In this document: positions 12,093 through 23,074 of the stretch, piece by piece
Layout: the number at the start of each line of letters is the position of its first letter
Position numbering within the stretch: the stretch's first letter is position 1
Assembly: GCA_010093605.1 (NCBI GenBank)
Contig: MU004199.1
Span: 1,185,609 to 1,249,608, forward strand
DNA: 64,000 nt
Direction: 5' to 3'
Origin: Lophium mytilinum
Taxonomy: Eukaryota; Ascomycota; Dothideomycetes; Mytilinidiales; Mytilinidiaceae
Notes under the pieces: generated by a model
The model's input: only the letters and a program-made list of their open reading frames with translations
The model's database searches: none
Told to the model about the DNA's origin: nothing
Made by a program: the position numbers and the translations under genes

Positions 12093-12567
12093 GTCGCGTG
12101 TGGGCGTAGACGCGTGGTAAGGTGATGTCGTGCAGTCGGCTTGGCGGCGAGAAAATCCGCAGCTTCATTGGTGTTGAAATTTCCAACCGCACCCATCTCA
12201 ACATCACGCCTTTCCAAGCAGCCACATCCAGAACATCATCTTCTCGAGTTCAGTGGGTATATGCTCTCATTTTACCAAACTGGGTCTCTGTAGGATTAGC
12301 TGAGCCGCCCGAATGAGACACAATTGGTCGTCTACAGGTGGTACGACGAGCAGCATTTTCATCCACAGTGCAAACGAAAGCGGAATCGATCGCGGAGTTT
12401 CGGAGATCTCCAACTTTTTGTCCCGCTAGATGCGAGCTAGTCACTTACTCATCACATTGATGTGATAAATACCCGTATGACTCAGTGTAGAATCCTTCAA
12501 GAAAAGCTCCATTGCGCCTTCAATCTTTCATGAAGGTTATTCATCTCTCAACTAAACTACCGTCAAC
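12093..12567. promoter_or_regulatory. Divergent promoter between the Rad51-paralog and MOSC genes
   Basis: A 475-bp interval separates two divergent start codons and must contain both promoters. I saw no clear TATA element or binding site that I could assign. Confidence 0.4.
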
Positions 12568-14012
12568 ATGGATATCATCCGTGTCATCTTCTCATTTACT
12601 CCCGTTTCTTACGGGTTTGCTCTTCTCTCGTTGCTAATTCCCGTCATCCTTTTGCGGGTATTCCAGAGTCAAAAAGGTTACGCGACGCAATTATCTCCAG
12701 AGAGTTGCCGAAGAATAGGTCTCCGAGGGCGAAGCAATCTTGCTGACCACCAAGATTCAAGATATAGCAGCGGGAGTGACCCTGGTATCTCCCCCGATGG
12801 CTCACCGTTGTGGAAGGTCAAAGCCTTGTTCATATACCCTATCAAAAGCTGTCGCGGGATAGAAATGGATCACGGAGAAATCATCAGAACAGGGATGAAG
12901 TATGATCGGCAATTCTGCTTCGCCCAGCAAGTCACCAGTTTGCCATCATCGGAAGAGAACAAAGACGGCTCACACACTGTCAAGTCCGAGTGGAACTTCA
13001 TTACTCAAAGGACCTTCGCACGCATGGCAAAAGTAGAGACCGAGGTCTGGATACCAGATCCAAGTTTGCCGAGCTACTCTCCGCACGCAGAATTCGTGAA
13101 GAGCGAAGGCTGTATCGTTATGAGATTTCCCTTCTCTCCAGACGTGGATCTCAGCTGGGGTGGAGTCAAAGCGCTTGCTAGCATGTTTGCCGCCAAATTT
13201 TGTGGTCAACCGGAACCTAGTGTCGAACTGCGTATCCCGTTCAACCCGTCCTCAGATCGAATCAACGAAAAAGGATATACGAGCGAGAAGATGAAGATCT
13301 GGAAAGACGCCCCAGAAGCACTGAACATGGGGGTGGAAGTACCAGAAGACGTCATGGCTAAGCTGAAGTACTCTCTGGGGGTTACAAATCCGCTTACGCT
13401 ATTTCGAATTGATACTCAGAAGTACCGCGAAGTCTTCAAATGCGCCCCGAAGAAACAGGATGTGGGGTACCAAACCATCATAGGAATGGCCGATTCGGTA
13501 TGCTTCTTTTGATTACAATCTCCTAATCCATCTAACTTTTTTCAGTATCCATTACACATAATGAATCTAGCGAGTGTTCATGACATTGCTTCTAAGATCC
13601 CAGAAGGGTACTATAAGGAGTTCAACCCGCTCCGCTATCGGGCCAACGTTTATAGTAAGTAACATACAGCTTCTATGACTTGGCATTCATACTCACCTTC
13701 CTACTCTTAGTAACTGGTCCACCTGCGTTCTCAGAGGACTCGTGGGCTAAAGCCCGCATCGGGGATTGTAACTATCATATCTCCTGCAGGACGACCCGCT
13801 GCAAACTACCAAACGTGGACCCCAAAACTGCTGTCAGAGATCGTGTTGAGCCTGAAAGAACGATGAGAAGCTACCGTGTCATTGATAAGGGGAGTAATAG
13901 TGCGTGCCTTGGTATGCAAGTCACGCCGCTGGTCGAGGGGACGGGTGCAATCAGTGTCGGCGATGAGGTAAAACTTCTTGAGCAAGGCGAACATTTCTTC
14001 TTGAAGGTCTAG
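12568..14012 (+). CDS. MOSC-domain protein, N-terminally membrane-anchored (mARC-like)
   Basis: Three exons (12568-13497, 13546-13654, 13711-14012) join in frame to 446 aa. A hydrophobic segment at about residues 7-31 suggests an N-terminal anchor. A MOSC N-terminal beta-barrel begins with VKALFIYPIKSCRGIEM (about 83-99). The MOSC domain runs at about 300-440, with RYRANVYITGPPAFSEDSW and then CRTTRCKLPNVDP, which contains the cysteine expected to contact the molybdenum cofactor. The layout matches the mARC and MOSC proteins that reduce N-hydroxylated compounds or handle molybdenum cofactor. The physiological substrate cannot be told from sequence. The two introns are 48 and 56 nt. Confidence 0.88.
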
Positions 14013-14079
14013 AAGTCATTTGGGATCGAGAATCATGTGTTTACACAATGTGGATTGCGACAATTTGATACCGCTCATT

Positions 14080-14330
14080 GATCTTTTGATACTGTGAGTG
14101 GGCTGGTTTTGATTTGCCCAGGGGTGTATCCCAGCCTATAAAACTATGTCGAAACTCTAACAGAAGGTCTGCGATCCAGACCGTTAAGTTTTTAAAATAG
14201 TGATGTCACTCGGTAGCTTGAGTTCTAGTATAGCCCCTTGAGCTTTTGACATCGTGTATGCATCAGTTTCGGTTGGCCCAGGGGTGTATCTCACACGTTA
14301 ATGCTGCGTCAAAACCTTCATATAAGGAGT
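14080..14330 (+). repeat. Left inverted repeat block, two copies of a roughly 160-bp unit
   Basis: GCCCAGGGGTGTATC occurs at about 14117 and again at about 14278, each preceded by a TTTTGAYA-type motif, so the unit is about 160 bp. The segment 14228-14258 matches the reverse complement of 16408-16438 at 28 of 31 positions by hand count. This block is therefore an inverted counterpart of the right block at 16345-16700. Confidence 0.7.
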
Positions 14331-14916
14331 ACAATCTAGACCATCTAGATAAGAGATATACTAGGACTACCTTCATATCTACATAGAAGCTCGCCTTTCC
14401 GTTCAGGACGTATATATCAAGAGCAAGCTTATAGTTGCTTAGGCAGGAACGTATCGTAGTGAAACGCCCCTGGGTATGCCTAAGAATCGCACCTAACAAT
14501 GTCATAGATACGAGCTTGTGACTTAAGACTGTGGACATCTAGAAATCCCCGCGCCTCACCCGACTTCTCCGCCTTCCTGAACCGCAATTCACTATAAACT
14601 GACAGCCGAGTATAGCCTCTTAGGCAGGTTTCCCGCCAGGCAAGTATAAGGGCTATGCCGATGGAATCATCAAGAAGGTATTTATATTCACTATTTTGAC
14701 CCTGACGACCTGCCTCCTCCGCGCTCTTGTTGAGTACTTAAACTCCCTCCGTCCCTTCGTAAGGTCTGCCGCCCTCACTCACAACCTACAACCTCACCAG
14801 ACAACTTTACCTTACAACCTCACCTCAAAACCTCACCTTGCAAGCTCACCTTGTAATCTTACCTTACAGCCTTACCAGGAACAACACCAAGCCGACAACC
14901 AACGTCACAGATCGCA

Positions 14917-16157
14917 ATGGCAGGCGATGAGATTGGCGAGGCTGAGAAGCTGGTGAAATGCAATGCATCTCCTACCTCAACTTCTCCTCCTCCTAGGTCT
15001 ATTCCGTCCAACGGATCCCCCTCAACCCCTCCTCTCTCCACTGCCGATACCTCTTCTACTCCTCCTCCTTCCAAATCTGAGCCATCCAACTCACTTCCTT
15101 CCAACCCTCCTACTTCCGACCCCGATACCTCTACAGGCGGACATGCCTCACCTACTCCGCCGACCCTACACGAGGAGTTGCAGACTGCCACGGATTTGCT
15201 AGAAGATCAAGAGCAAGATGAGGTGAATAACTTCAAGCTCCTCACAGAAGTCCGCAAAGAATACCGTTCCCTTGGGGTTGACCTTCGCGTGAAGGAGCCA
15301 AACGAAGGAGCATTGGTTGGCGCAGACAAGCAGGCCGTGGTGGATCGCCGTGGAGAGCTTCAGAAGCTCAGGGATGTGTATGAGAAGGAAGCGGCAAGGA
15401 TTGCGAAGCATAAGCAAAAGCTGAGGGAGAGGAAGCAGGTAAGAACCCCGTCCCGTTGTGCCACAGTAACCTATCATGACTCTTGTAGCGCCTCCTGAAC
15501 CAGATCCGAGCTCGCGATAGAGAGGAGACCTCCTCGTCTGCCAACACACGTCGCGTTCGAGCAGATCCGCCAACAAAGGGCCTGCAGAGGGCTCGAAGCG
15601 CCTCACCAACCCGAGAGAAGGCAGAGACGACTGTGGAGCACCCCAAAAACGACAATGAGGAGCAAGAGACCCAGGGGGTAGAGACGGCTGCAGAGCACCC
15701 TCAAGACGACAAAGAGGAGCAAGTGGGTGAGGAGGTAGACAGCACCAAGAAGCCGGAAGTGATGCCGAAAGTGATGCCAAAAGAGAAGCCGTTCGTCGAC
15801 TGCTTCCTACGTCGCCCGAGACCCGCCGAGAAACTCAACGGTCACTTCGACGACCCTCATGCACTAAATGTGGTCGAAACCTTGGACGAATACCCTACCG
15901 TGGTATGCTTCCAGAATGAGTGGCGCGAATTACGTTGCCCGCAGTGCAACGGTAATTGTGTTGAGTCGAGTGGTGAGAGCTGGATCGATGGCTTGGACGG
16001 ATTCAGGAAGCACCTCAACAATGCACACGGCCTCAACATTCCAGTCAAGCAGATTCCTATCCGCTGCTTGTCTCGGGTGTTCACGTTCGTCGAGGTCGGC
16101 AAGCTCATGCGCGGGGAGGAAGGCGCCCCCTACATCCGCCAGGATTATTGCATCTAG
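14917..16157 (+). CDS. Hypothetical protein with C2H2-like zinc motif, inside a repeat island
   Basis: Two exons (14917-15438 and 15489-16157; 50-nt intron) give 396 aa. I do not recognise a named family. The N-terminal 85 residues are Ser/Thr/Pro-rich and probably disordered. Residues about 90-175 are charged and predicted coiled coil (LLTEVRKEYRSL...KLRDVYEKEAARI). A further charged low-complexity stretch has two similar HP-x-x-D repeats (EHPKNDNEE, EHPQDDKEE). The C-terminal 90 residues look globular, with C324-x2-C327-x3-C331 and H349-x4-H354, a possible zinc-binding site of C2H2 type. Codon use and a clean intron argue for a real gene. It is flanked by inverted repeat blocks (14080-14330 and 16345-16700), so it may belong to a mobile cassette. 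It has no transposase or nuclease motif that I can see. The leader (14780-14880) is built of CTCACCTT-like direct repeats. Confidence 0.65.
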
Positions 16158-16344
16158 GTAGGACAGCTTCACTGGGGACATATCCAGAGAGCTAATTGGT
16201 AGTGTTTCGGCCTTGTTGTGTGCTGGGATACGTATGGCTCGGAGTGGGTGTCTTTAGCAGTATTTAGCTTGGGGGTCCTCGGAGGGTCTCTGTGGTAGCA
16301 AATTACTAGACACCTAATTCTCTCCTATGTGATTTGCAGTATCC

Positions 16345-16700
16345 GCGTGAACGTTTTGATGGAGCCTTGGAGGATGGAATACCCCCTGAGCAAATCAAAG
16401 CAGCACCTACACGATGTTAAATGCTCGAGGGGCTATACTGAAACCATTAAACGGCTGAGTTGTATTTCCATGTTATAGACGTAAGGGTCTAGATTTTAAT
16501 TCTTCTGTAAGCGTTTTGATACTGCAATAGAAGACTGATTACCCCCCTGGGCCAAATAAAAAATAATCCTTACAAGATGCTAAAATATTCAAGACCTAGG
16601 TTAGTTCTCTAGAGCCATGGAGCCACGTTATTAGGCAGACAACTAAGCGGTATAAATCGCGGCTGTTCCGTAAACGTTTTGGCACAGCAGTAGATCATAA
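16345..16700 (-). repeat. Right inverted repeat block, 160-bp units
   Basis: CGTTTTGATACTG-type motifs occur at about 16351, 16511 and 16674, spaced about 160 bp. The first two are each followed by a CCCCCTGGGC-like motif, which is the reverse complement of the CCCAGGGG motif in the left block at 14080-14330. The third copy is more degenerate. The cores are opposite in orientation to the left block. Confidence 0.65.
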
Positions 16701-16779
16701 TATACGCCCCGAAGCTCTCCAACATCGGCGCACAGAATGTCACGATCTCCCCTTTTCAAATTAGATGTCGCTCTGTCAG

Positions 16780-17460
16780 GGCGTTTTGGAGGAGCCTTCC
16801 TAGCGTTTGAAGCGCTCTAGCTGGTCAAAGTCCTCGTATCGAACACCCTATTTCTTGCTCTTCAGATTTGACATCACCTTTCCAGGGCGTGTTGTCAATC
16901 TTCGACGGCGTCTGAAGCCCGCCAACTTGTCGACATTCTTGCGGTTACACCCCAAGCTTTCTACTCTTCGGATCTGCTTTCGCAGATTCGCGTTGTTTTA
17001 ATCACTGTTTACCGGCGTTTGAAGCTCGCTAGCTTGTCGACATTCTTGCGGTCAAAACCCAAGATTTCTACTCATCGAATCTGCCTTAGTAGATTGCTGC
17101 CATTTTGATCACTGCGTACCAGCGTTTGAAGCCCACCAGCTTGTCCAAAATCCCCCCGATTGAAAGTCAAATTTTCGACTCTCTAAATCCACCTTGGCGG
17201 ATTAATGTCGTGTTGATCATTGCTTGCCGGTGTCCGAAGCCCGCCAGCTTGTTCATTAAGGTCGAAATGGGAATGTCGCATTTCCTAGTCTTCAAGTTCG
17301 ACATGCTGTTTCCGCGGCGTTTTGATGCTTTCCAACGGCGTGTGAGGTCCGCCATCAAGTCAAAAATCTTGCGGTTGAATGTCAAGTTTCCTAACCTTCA
17401 ATTGTATCCCGCCGTTTGATCACTGCTTGCCAGCGTTTAGGGTCCGCCGGCCGACTTGTT
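16780..17460. repeat. Degenerate tandem array, unit about 107 bp, seven copies
   Basis: A core resembling GCGTTTGAAGCCCGCCAGCTTGTC recurs at about 16803, 16908, 17015, 17122, 17229, 17338 and 17433, so spacing is 95-109 with four of six intervals at 105-107. Secondary motifs repeat with the same phase (TTGATCACTGCTTGCC before the core, TTCTTGCGGT after it). A GGCGTTTTG motif like that of the neighbouring 160-bp repeats appears at about 16781 and 17316. The period is not divisible by three, so open frames across it (for example 17105-17419) are incidental. Confidence 0.8.
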
Positions 17461-18119
17461 TGTAATACCACGGGCGGAGATGGGTCGAAAGTACTGTAGC
17501 TCTCGTCGAAGGAGCGCAAGCTTTTCCACTGGAGGCCGACGATGCGAGAAGACCTTGTCGTCGAAAGTTATAGTTTGACGGTCAGATTGATATTAGCTTC
17601 GAGTTGACGTACCAGTTTTCCATGAAGCCAGGCCCGCCATCATCGCCGCTATTATCGCCGCCAGCGTCGCCGCCTGCTCTCGATTACCAATTTAGTTAAG
17701 AGGAAGCTCCAAGGAGGTAACCCGGCCTCTATAAACATTTGGGAGATTAATCGAGAGGGGGGCGTGCATTTTAAGTGAAAAGGGAGTGTATAGTTAGGGG
17801 CGCCCTTTTTTTATAGTAGTGGTATAATAGTATAGAGAACTTAAAATTGTATTAGATAGCACAGAATCACGGCGACCGAGAGAGGTGAAATGAAATAACT
17901 CTAGTACGCGAGAGGAGTTCGGGGACGTGCCAAGAGACAGCAACGAGATCGTGGTTGGTGATTTACCTAAGGGTACGTAAGTAAGTTAATTCCGCAGTCC
18001 AACCACTAAGTATCGGGCTCAATCATACCTCTGTTTGCCCAGTTGGTTCTGCCAACACGATAGGGACAAAAGAAGCGATTACGTTCGGTTACCTCTGGTA
18101 AATAAAACTTATTTAAAAT

Positions 18120-18395
18120 CTTGTTAGAGCGTCTGGGCGTAGCCTGGGTTCGATTCCCGCTCCGACCTAGCACCTTATTAAAAAAAAAAAAAAAAAACTT
18201 TATATTCACCTCCATTGAAGAGCGCCCAGGCTTAGCCTGGATCTAAACTCCGCTCCGACTTCGTTCTCACAAATCTTTGAAAGAGCGCCCAGGCCTAGCC
18301 TGGATTCAAACTCCGCTCCGACTTCTTCACCACAAAACTTTAAAGAGCGCCCAGGCCTAGCCTGGATTGAAAACCGCTCCGGCTTCGCCAGCATA
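18120..18395 (+). repeat. tRNA-like tandem repeat, unit about 62 bp, with poly-A tract
   Basis: Four copies of a segment AGAGCGYCYRGGC...GCCTGG...CCGCTCCGAC start at about 18126, 18219, 18282 and 18344. The first copy carries GGGTTCGATTCCCGCTCCGA, which fits a tRNA T-arm with a Pol III B box (GTTCGATTCC), and is followed by a run of about 18 A (18180-18197). Later copies read GGATTCAAACTCCGC and have lost the B-box consensus. No acceptor-stem partner or full cloverleaf is present. I read this as a tRNA-derived repeat or SINE fragment amplified in tandem, not as a working tRNA. Confidence 0.65.
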
Positions 18396-18999
18396 AACCT
18401 GTTCCTACTTTTGCTTCTTTTTTTCTTTCTTTCACCATCTTGTGTCTTACCCCCATCCTCTGCTCTCTCTTACCACCGCCGACTGCGGAAGGAAAGGAAA
18501 CCCAGTGTGAGTCCAGCTATGGCGGCCACCGGTATGCCGACGCCGATGCCAGCTTAACGCCAGTGGAGATACCTTGTCTCGATGATGATACTAAGCTGGG
18601 TGATGCTAAGACGGTTGGTAAAGCTAACATCTGGAACGTCGGGGTAATCGAAGAAGCATCTTCGACAGTCGCCGACAACGTGCATATCGAAGACAAATGG
18701 GTTAGTTTGAACGACAAGATCGTGCAGAATCTTCACATAGCATCTAGAAAAAGGGAAGTTCTAGAAAGATCATTTGCAAGTACCTTTCAAATGGGGTTCT
18801 GTCCCAGATGGTGGCAGGACCGTACCCACAGTGCTATACGAGACGAGCTAAGAGTCCCCAACCCAGCCTCCCAAACGGGTATCTATGACTGAAGCAAGAA
18901 GGAAGGAAAAAGTATCCCTGTGAGGGACTCTTATGATGTGCCTAAACGCCGTACACCAATGCCAGATCGTATACTCACGCTGTGATCAACGCAATAAAC
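18396..18999. other. Gap between the repeat island and SEH1
   Basis: A plus-strand frame is open for 151 codons (18440-18892) but starts at TTG. Its first in-frame ATG is only 33 codons from the end. No domain is visible. It could be a decayed gene or an internal exon, but I cannot support either. Confidence 0.3.
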
Positions 19000-20712
19000 T
19001 CACTGATCACGTGCAGCGTCGATCTCTGAATACTCCAACCACTGGTTGGTAACAGATTTCTTCCAGGATCGAACGGTGCCATCGTCGCCAGTTGACAGCA
19101 GTAACTCACCTGAAACGATATGAGCAACTGTTGGCAAGGGGCACGAGGACATGACTTACCCATCGGAGAAAATGCCACTCTCCACACTGCGCCGTGATGC
19201 TGGGTTAGTTCCGCAGCTTTCTTGACGACATGCCTTACGCGACCTGGGTGACCTTCGTTGTCTTGAGCACTATCAGCAACACTCGACGTCCCTGCGAGCC
19301 CAGCTCCAATCCCGGAAGGAGCGTTCTTTCGAGGACCAACGGGCCGTGGAGCAGCGGGATTTTCGGCAATGGTGGTGGCGGACGAGGCATTTCCCTTCGA
19401 AGAGGTGTTTGCAGTAGGGGTGCTCAAATCGTAGATACGGATGGCACCATCCTTACTCGCAGTAGCGATGACATCGTAGCCCCTCTGCGAACCGTTGGCC
19501 CAGGCAACGTCCCGAATGATCTGCCGCGATCCTTTGAGTTCCGCTGCTTGGTAGAAGCGCTTTGCTTTATCAGTCCTGAAGATCTTGACTGTCTGCATGG
19601 CTACGACGGCGAGGGAGAGCGCTTTTCTGTCCAGGCCAGCCTGGATTGCGGTCCAGCAGGGCAATTTCTCCTTGTGGAAGCAGACTTTGAAGCCGACTTC
19701 CTCCTGACGATCGGGGGTCTTGTCACAGACCCAGTTCTGGGCAATGAGATTCCACTCGGCTAGGGTGCTCTGATCGACGGGTTCGTAAACGGTGAGGCGC
19801 CCGTCCCGGGTGATGAGAGCAAGCCAGGTGTCTTGCATGATGTTTTTGAAGTCGAGAGACATGAACGGCGCGCCCGTCTCTGATTTGATGTTGTATATCA
19901 GCTGGAACCGCTTGCCTGACATGGGGACTTCAGTTACGTCTTCTTGCCAGAGTTTGCACCGGCCGTCTTCGCCAATGCTGCCAATGACCTCGCCCATGAA
20001 CGGGCCATTCCATTTGGCCTGGGATCGGTTAGTGCTTAGGCGTAGAGAGCATTGCAAAAAAATGTGCTCATGTTGACTCAGAGGCTCTTTATCAGATAGA
20101 AATTGTCTAGGCGGGAATAATTAGGAACGGGTGTGCACTCACATCAACTATCTCGGCATCATGTGCCCTCCAGCTATCAACTAGATTCCAAGAGTCGTCC
20201 TTTTTGTCATGGACTTTGAGCTTGTGGTCCGAAGACGCGGTAACCATGCGAGTACCGAAATAGTTGAAATCGACAGCCAGAACAAGGTCCTGATGGCCGT
20301 GCGAAAAGGTCTGAAAGCTACGCTCGGCCATTGCAGCGTAAGACTTGCGGGCAATCACAAATAGCGAGTCGAGTTTCTCGCTGACGCGTGAGTCTATAGC
20401 TGGAACTATGCCATTAGAATCGCATTCAAGGGTCAGCGGAGACGTATAGTCGACTTCGTCCAACGAGTCCTTGACGACGGCAGTCAAGTTGAGCTGGCTG
20501 TGGCGATGATGGGAGCCGGGAAAGGAGCGTGCGTCCTGTGGGGCCTCCCCTGGCGAGAGCGAGGTGTCTGAGGCGGCCTGCGAGGGCAGCCGGCTGGGTG
20601 AGAGGTTCTTCAGAAAGCCCGGACGGAAGAGCAGACGGGTCGCCGCGTTGAGATTCTCCTGGATCGGGTCCTGGGCGTCTTTCTGGTAATGGTGTTGGCT
20701 GTTGCGGTCCAT
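19000..20712 (-). CDS. SEH1: Nucleoporin/SEA-complex WD40 protein Seh1
   Basis: Exons 20712-20143, 20018-19160 and 19109-19000 join in frame. Seh1 is a WD40 beta-propeller shared by the Nup84/Y complex of the nuclear pore and the SEA/GATOR complex of TORC1 control. Seh1 hallmarks in order: FSHGHQDLVLAVDFNYFGTRMVTASSD..., DSWRAHDAEIVDAKWNGPF..., IGSIGEDGRCKLWQED, FMSLDFKNI, KEKLPCWTAI, DVAWANGSQRGYDVIATASKDG and, after the last intron, LLLSTGDDGTVRSWK. Family members normally start at the codon found here at 20331 (MAERSF), giving 385 aa. The frame stays open, with coding-like codon use, to an ATG at 20712, giving a 512-aa protein with a 127-residue extension. I give the longer form as coordinates; the start is undecided. 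The gene lies head to head with ALG7, with 180 bp between start codons (561 bp for the short form). Confidence 0.87.
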
Positions 20713-20892
20713 CGCTAATACTGAAAAGCGCCCTCTGCCGATTCGCGTTAGGTTGCGCTTCACGATGCGGGCGGTGAGGGTGGCAGTAGTCAGGGCAGTT
20801 GACGGTCTGATCGCCAGGGCAGACCAGGCCACCTTTCAACTTCAGACTCTGGACGAACTTGATGGGCCCCTTTCACTTCCAGCACTTCCACG

Positions 20893-22425
20893 ATGGCCGC
20901 CAAGCTGGGCAGGACCGAAGTGCTGTCGCTCCTTTCTTTGTCGTGTGCGTGCGTGGGCGTGCTGGCAAACACCTTCCAGGGCGACGGCGAGCCTCTAATC
21001 GCGTCTGTTGCATTTAGCGGCCTGGCGTTTTCTTCCACCTACGCCCTTATACGATGGCTCGGGGATGCCTTCATGCGTGCTGGCTTCAAGGGGAAGGATT
21101 TGTCGAAGCTGCGTCAAGCCGAAATGTGCGTAGACACCAACAAACGCTGTTGATTGCAGGATGCTGAGTCATGTGCCAGACCGGAGACGATGGGCGCTGT
21201 CTGCGCCATGGTGTATCTGTTCATTATAATTGTCTTCATCCCGTGGCCCTTCTACAAGTACATCGTGGCGGCCACGTCTGGCGGCGGGAATCGCGATGTG
21301 GTCTTCGAGCTCCAGCAGGTGGAGACTGGCCGACTGCTGCACAGATTCCCCCACGGCAAGGTCTGTACCCCCTTTCGTCCCATATGACCCCTCGCTGAAT
21401 CGGTCCATCAGCTTGCATCATATCTGTCAGCCATTCTGTCTCTTCACTCGGTTGTGTTGTTGGGCATTGGCGACGATCTGTTTGATATCAGATGGCGCCA
21501 CAAGGTGCTCATCCCGGCATTCGCCTCGATTCCTATTCTGATAGTCTACTTTGTCGACTTTGGCGTAACCAAGATGGTGGTCCCAACGTTCCTGCGGCCC
21601 TACCTTGGCGAGCTGTTTGATCTCGGTAAAGAGTGCCCTTGTTGCGGACTAGTATCAGACTGACTTGGCCTTGCAGGGTGGTTGTATTACGTCTACATGG
21701 CCATGGTGTCTATCTTCTGTACCAACAGCATCAACATCCTGGCCGGCATCAACGGGATCGAGGTGGGACAGTCACTGGTGATTGCGTGCCTCATCGTCTT
21801 CAACGACGCCCTGTACCTGTCACCGTTCACGCCGTATCCGCATCCGGCCACCGACTCCCATCTGTTCTCCTTGTACCTCCTTCTGCCATTCATCGGTGTT
21901 TCAGTGGCGCTATTAATGCACAACTGGTTCCCTGCCAAGGTCTTTGTGGGCGACACGTACTGCTACTTTGCCGGCATGGTGTTCGCCGTCGACGGCATCC
22001 TGGGACACTTCAGCAAGACGCTGATGCTGCTCCTCCTGCCGCAGGCTTTCAACTTTCTGTACTCAGCGCCGCAGCTGTTCCATATCATACCATGCCCCCG
22101 ACATCGGCTTCCGCACTTCAACCCCCGAACCGGGCTCATGGAGTGCTCCGTAGTGGAGTTCAAGAAACCTCTGGCACGGCCGATCGCGGAGGTGCTGAGA
22201 CTGTTGCATCGCTTACGGCTCCTCCGGATCGAGACCAACGAGAAGGGAGAAGTTGTTTCATCTACTAATCTTACGATAATCAACCTCTGGTTGGTCTGGT
22301 TTGGACCCTTGCGGGAAGATCGGCTCGCAGTGGGACTATTGGTATTTCAGACGGGGTGCGGGCTGGCGGGCCTGTTTGTCAGGCATCGACTGGCGCTATG
22401 GGTATTCACCCAGGATAACCTGTGA
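20893..22425 (+). CDS. ALG7: UDP-GlcNAc:dolichyl-phosphate GlcNAc-1-phosphate transferase
   Basis: Four exons (20893-21125, 21180-21360, 21412-21625, 21677-22425) join to 458 aa, the family's usual size. Alg7 (GPT, the tunicamycin target) transfers GlcNAc-1-phosphate to dolichyl phosphate at the ER membrane, the first step of the N-glycan precursor pathway. Visible: many hydrophobic helices, then the loop IPETMGAV formed across the first splice. Next come LLGIGDDLFDIRWRHK with the catalytic Asp pair, FCTNSINILAGINGIE, and near the end of the conserved part WFPAKVFVGDTYCYFAGM. The cytosolic HFNPRTGLM...FKKPL segment lies before the last helices. The first intron uses the second of two AGs, because only that one restores the IPETMG motif. 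Shares its upstream region with SEH1. Confidence 0.95.
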
Positions 22426-23074
22426 ACAGGCGTCTTCTAAATGTATGCACCATCAACACGAGAGCGGACTGTACGATACCAGGTTTAGGAAGGTCGGTAG
22501 GCAGAAATCGATACAGCCGCTAGTAAGCGGCAGTTGGACTCCCGATAGCGGCGTGGGGTATATCGTCTCACCGTTCAGGAAATCTACCTAGGTACTTGCA
22601 GAGACACCTACCTAGGCACTGTGTTGGAGCAAGATGCTTACTTCTTTGGCGTCTTTAGACTATACAAATTCCCAATCGAATGCCAGAGTGCAGTCTTGAG
22701 CCTTCGCCCCAGCCGTGCCAATTATCTCGACCTTTCACGCCGACTATGACGTCCAGTAGTATTTGCAGCATTTGAAGCTCTGCCACAGCGAAACCCGGAA
22801 CGTGAGATCCATGTGGCCTAGCGCCGACCCACCCGCCTATGAGGGGCTGCTGATTCTTTGTGGCGGCCTTACCCCACAACATTCGCGCGGTCCGAAGTCG
22901 GCCTTCGAGGTGATCTGCTCGCGGTATAATTGTGCCACCCCAGCTGCCTCGACTCCTTCCTACATATTTGTTGCACTGCTTCTCTCAGCTGCTCTCTCGC
23001 ACTTTGCATTATACCTCTCCACCCTCCTGCATTATACCAGCCCAATTGCTTTTTGCTGTACCACGTCCGGCATC
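22426..23074. promoter_or_regulatory. ALG7 3' flank and LEU1 promoter region
   Basis: A 649-bp interval. It contains two CCTACCTAGG-like motifs around 22585 and 22610. I saw no convincing Leu3-type site (CCGG-N4-CCGG). The last 100 bp before the LEU1 ATG are CT-rich. Confidence 0.35.

Noticed and set aside
11935-12225. 96-codon frame upstream of the Rad51-paralog exon
   Set aside because: It starts at GTG and its only in-frame extension does not lead into the ATPase. The ATG at 12092 in another frame splices correctly and gives the short N-terminus.
17105-17419. 104-codon open frame
   Set aside because: It runs across the 107-bp tandem array. The period is not a multiple of three and the frame begins without an ATG.
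18440-18892. 150-codon frame after the tRNA-like repeats
   Set aside because: It starts at TTG, with no early ATG, no domain and no splice partner found. Possibly a gene relic.
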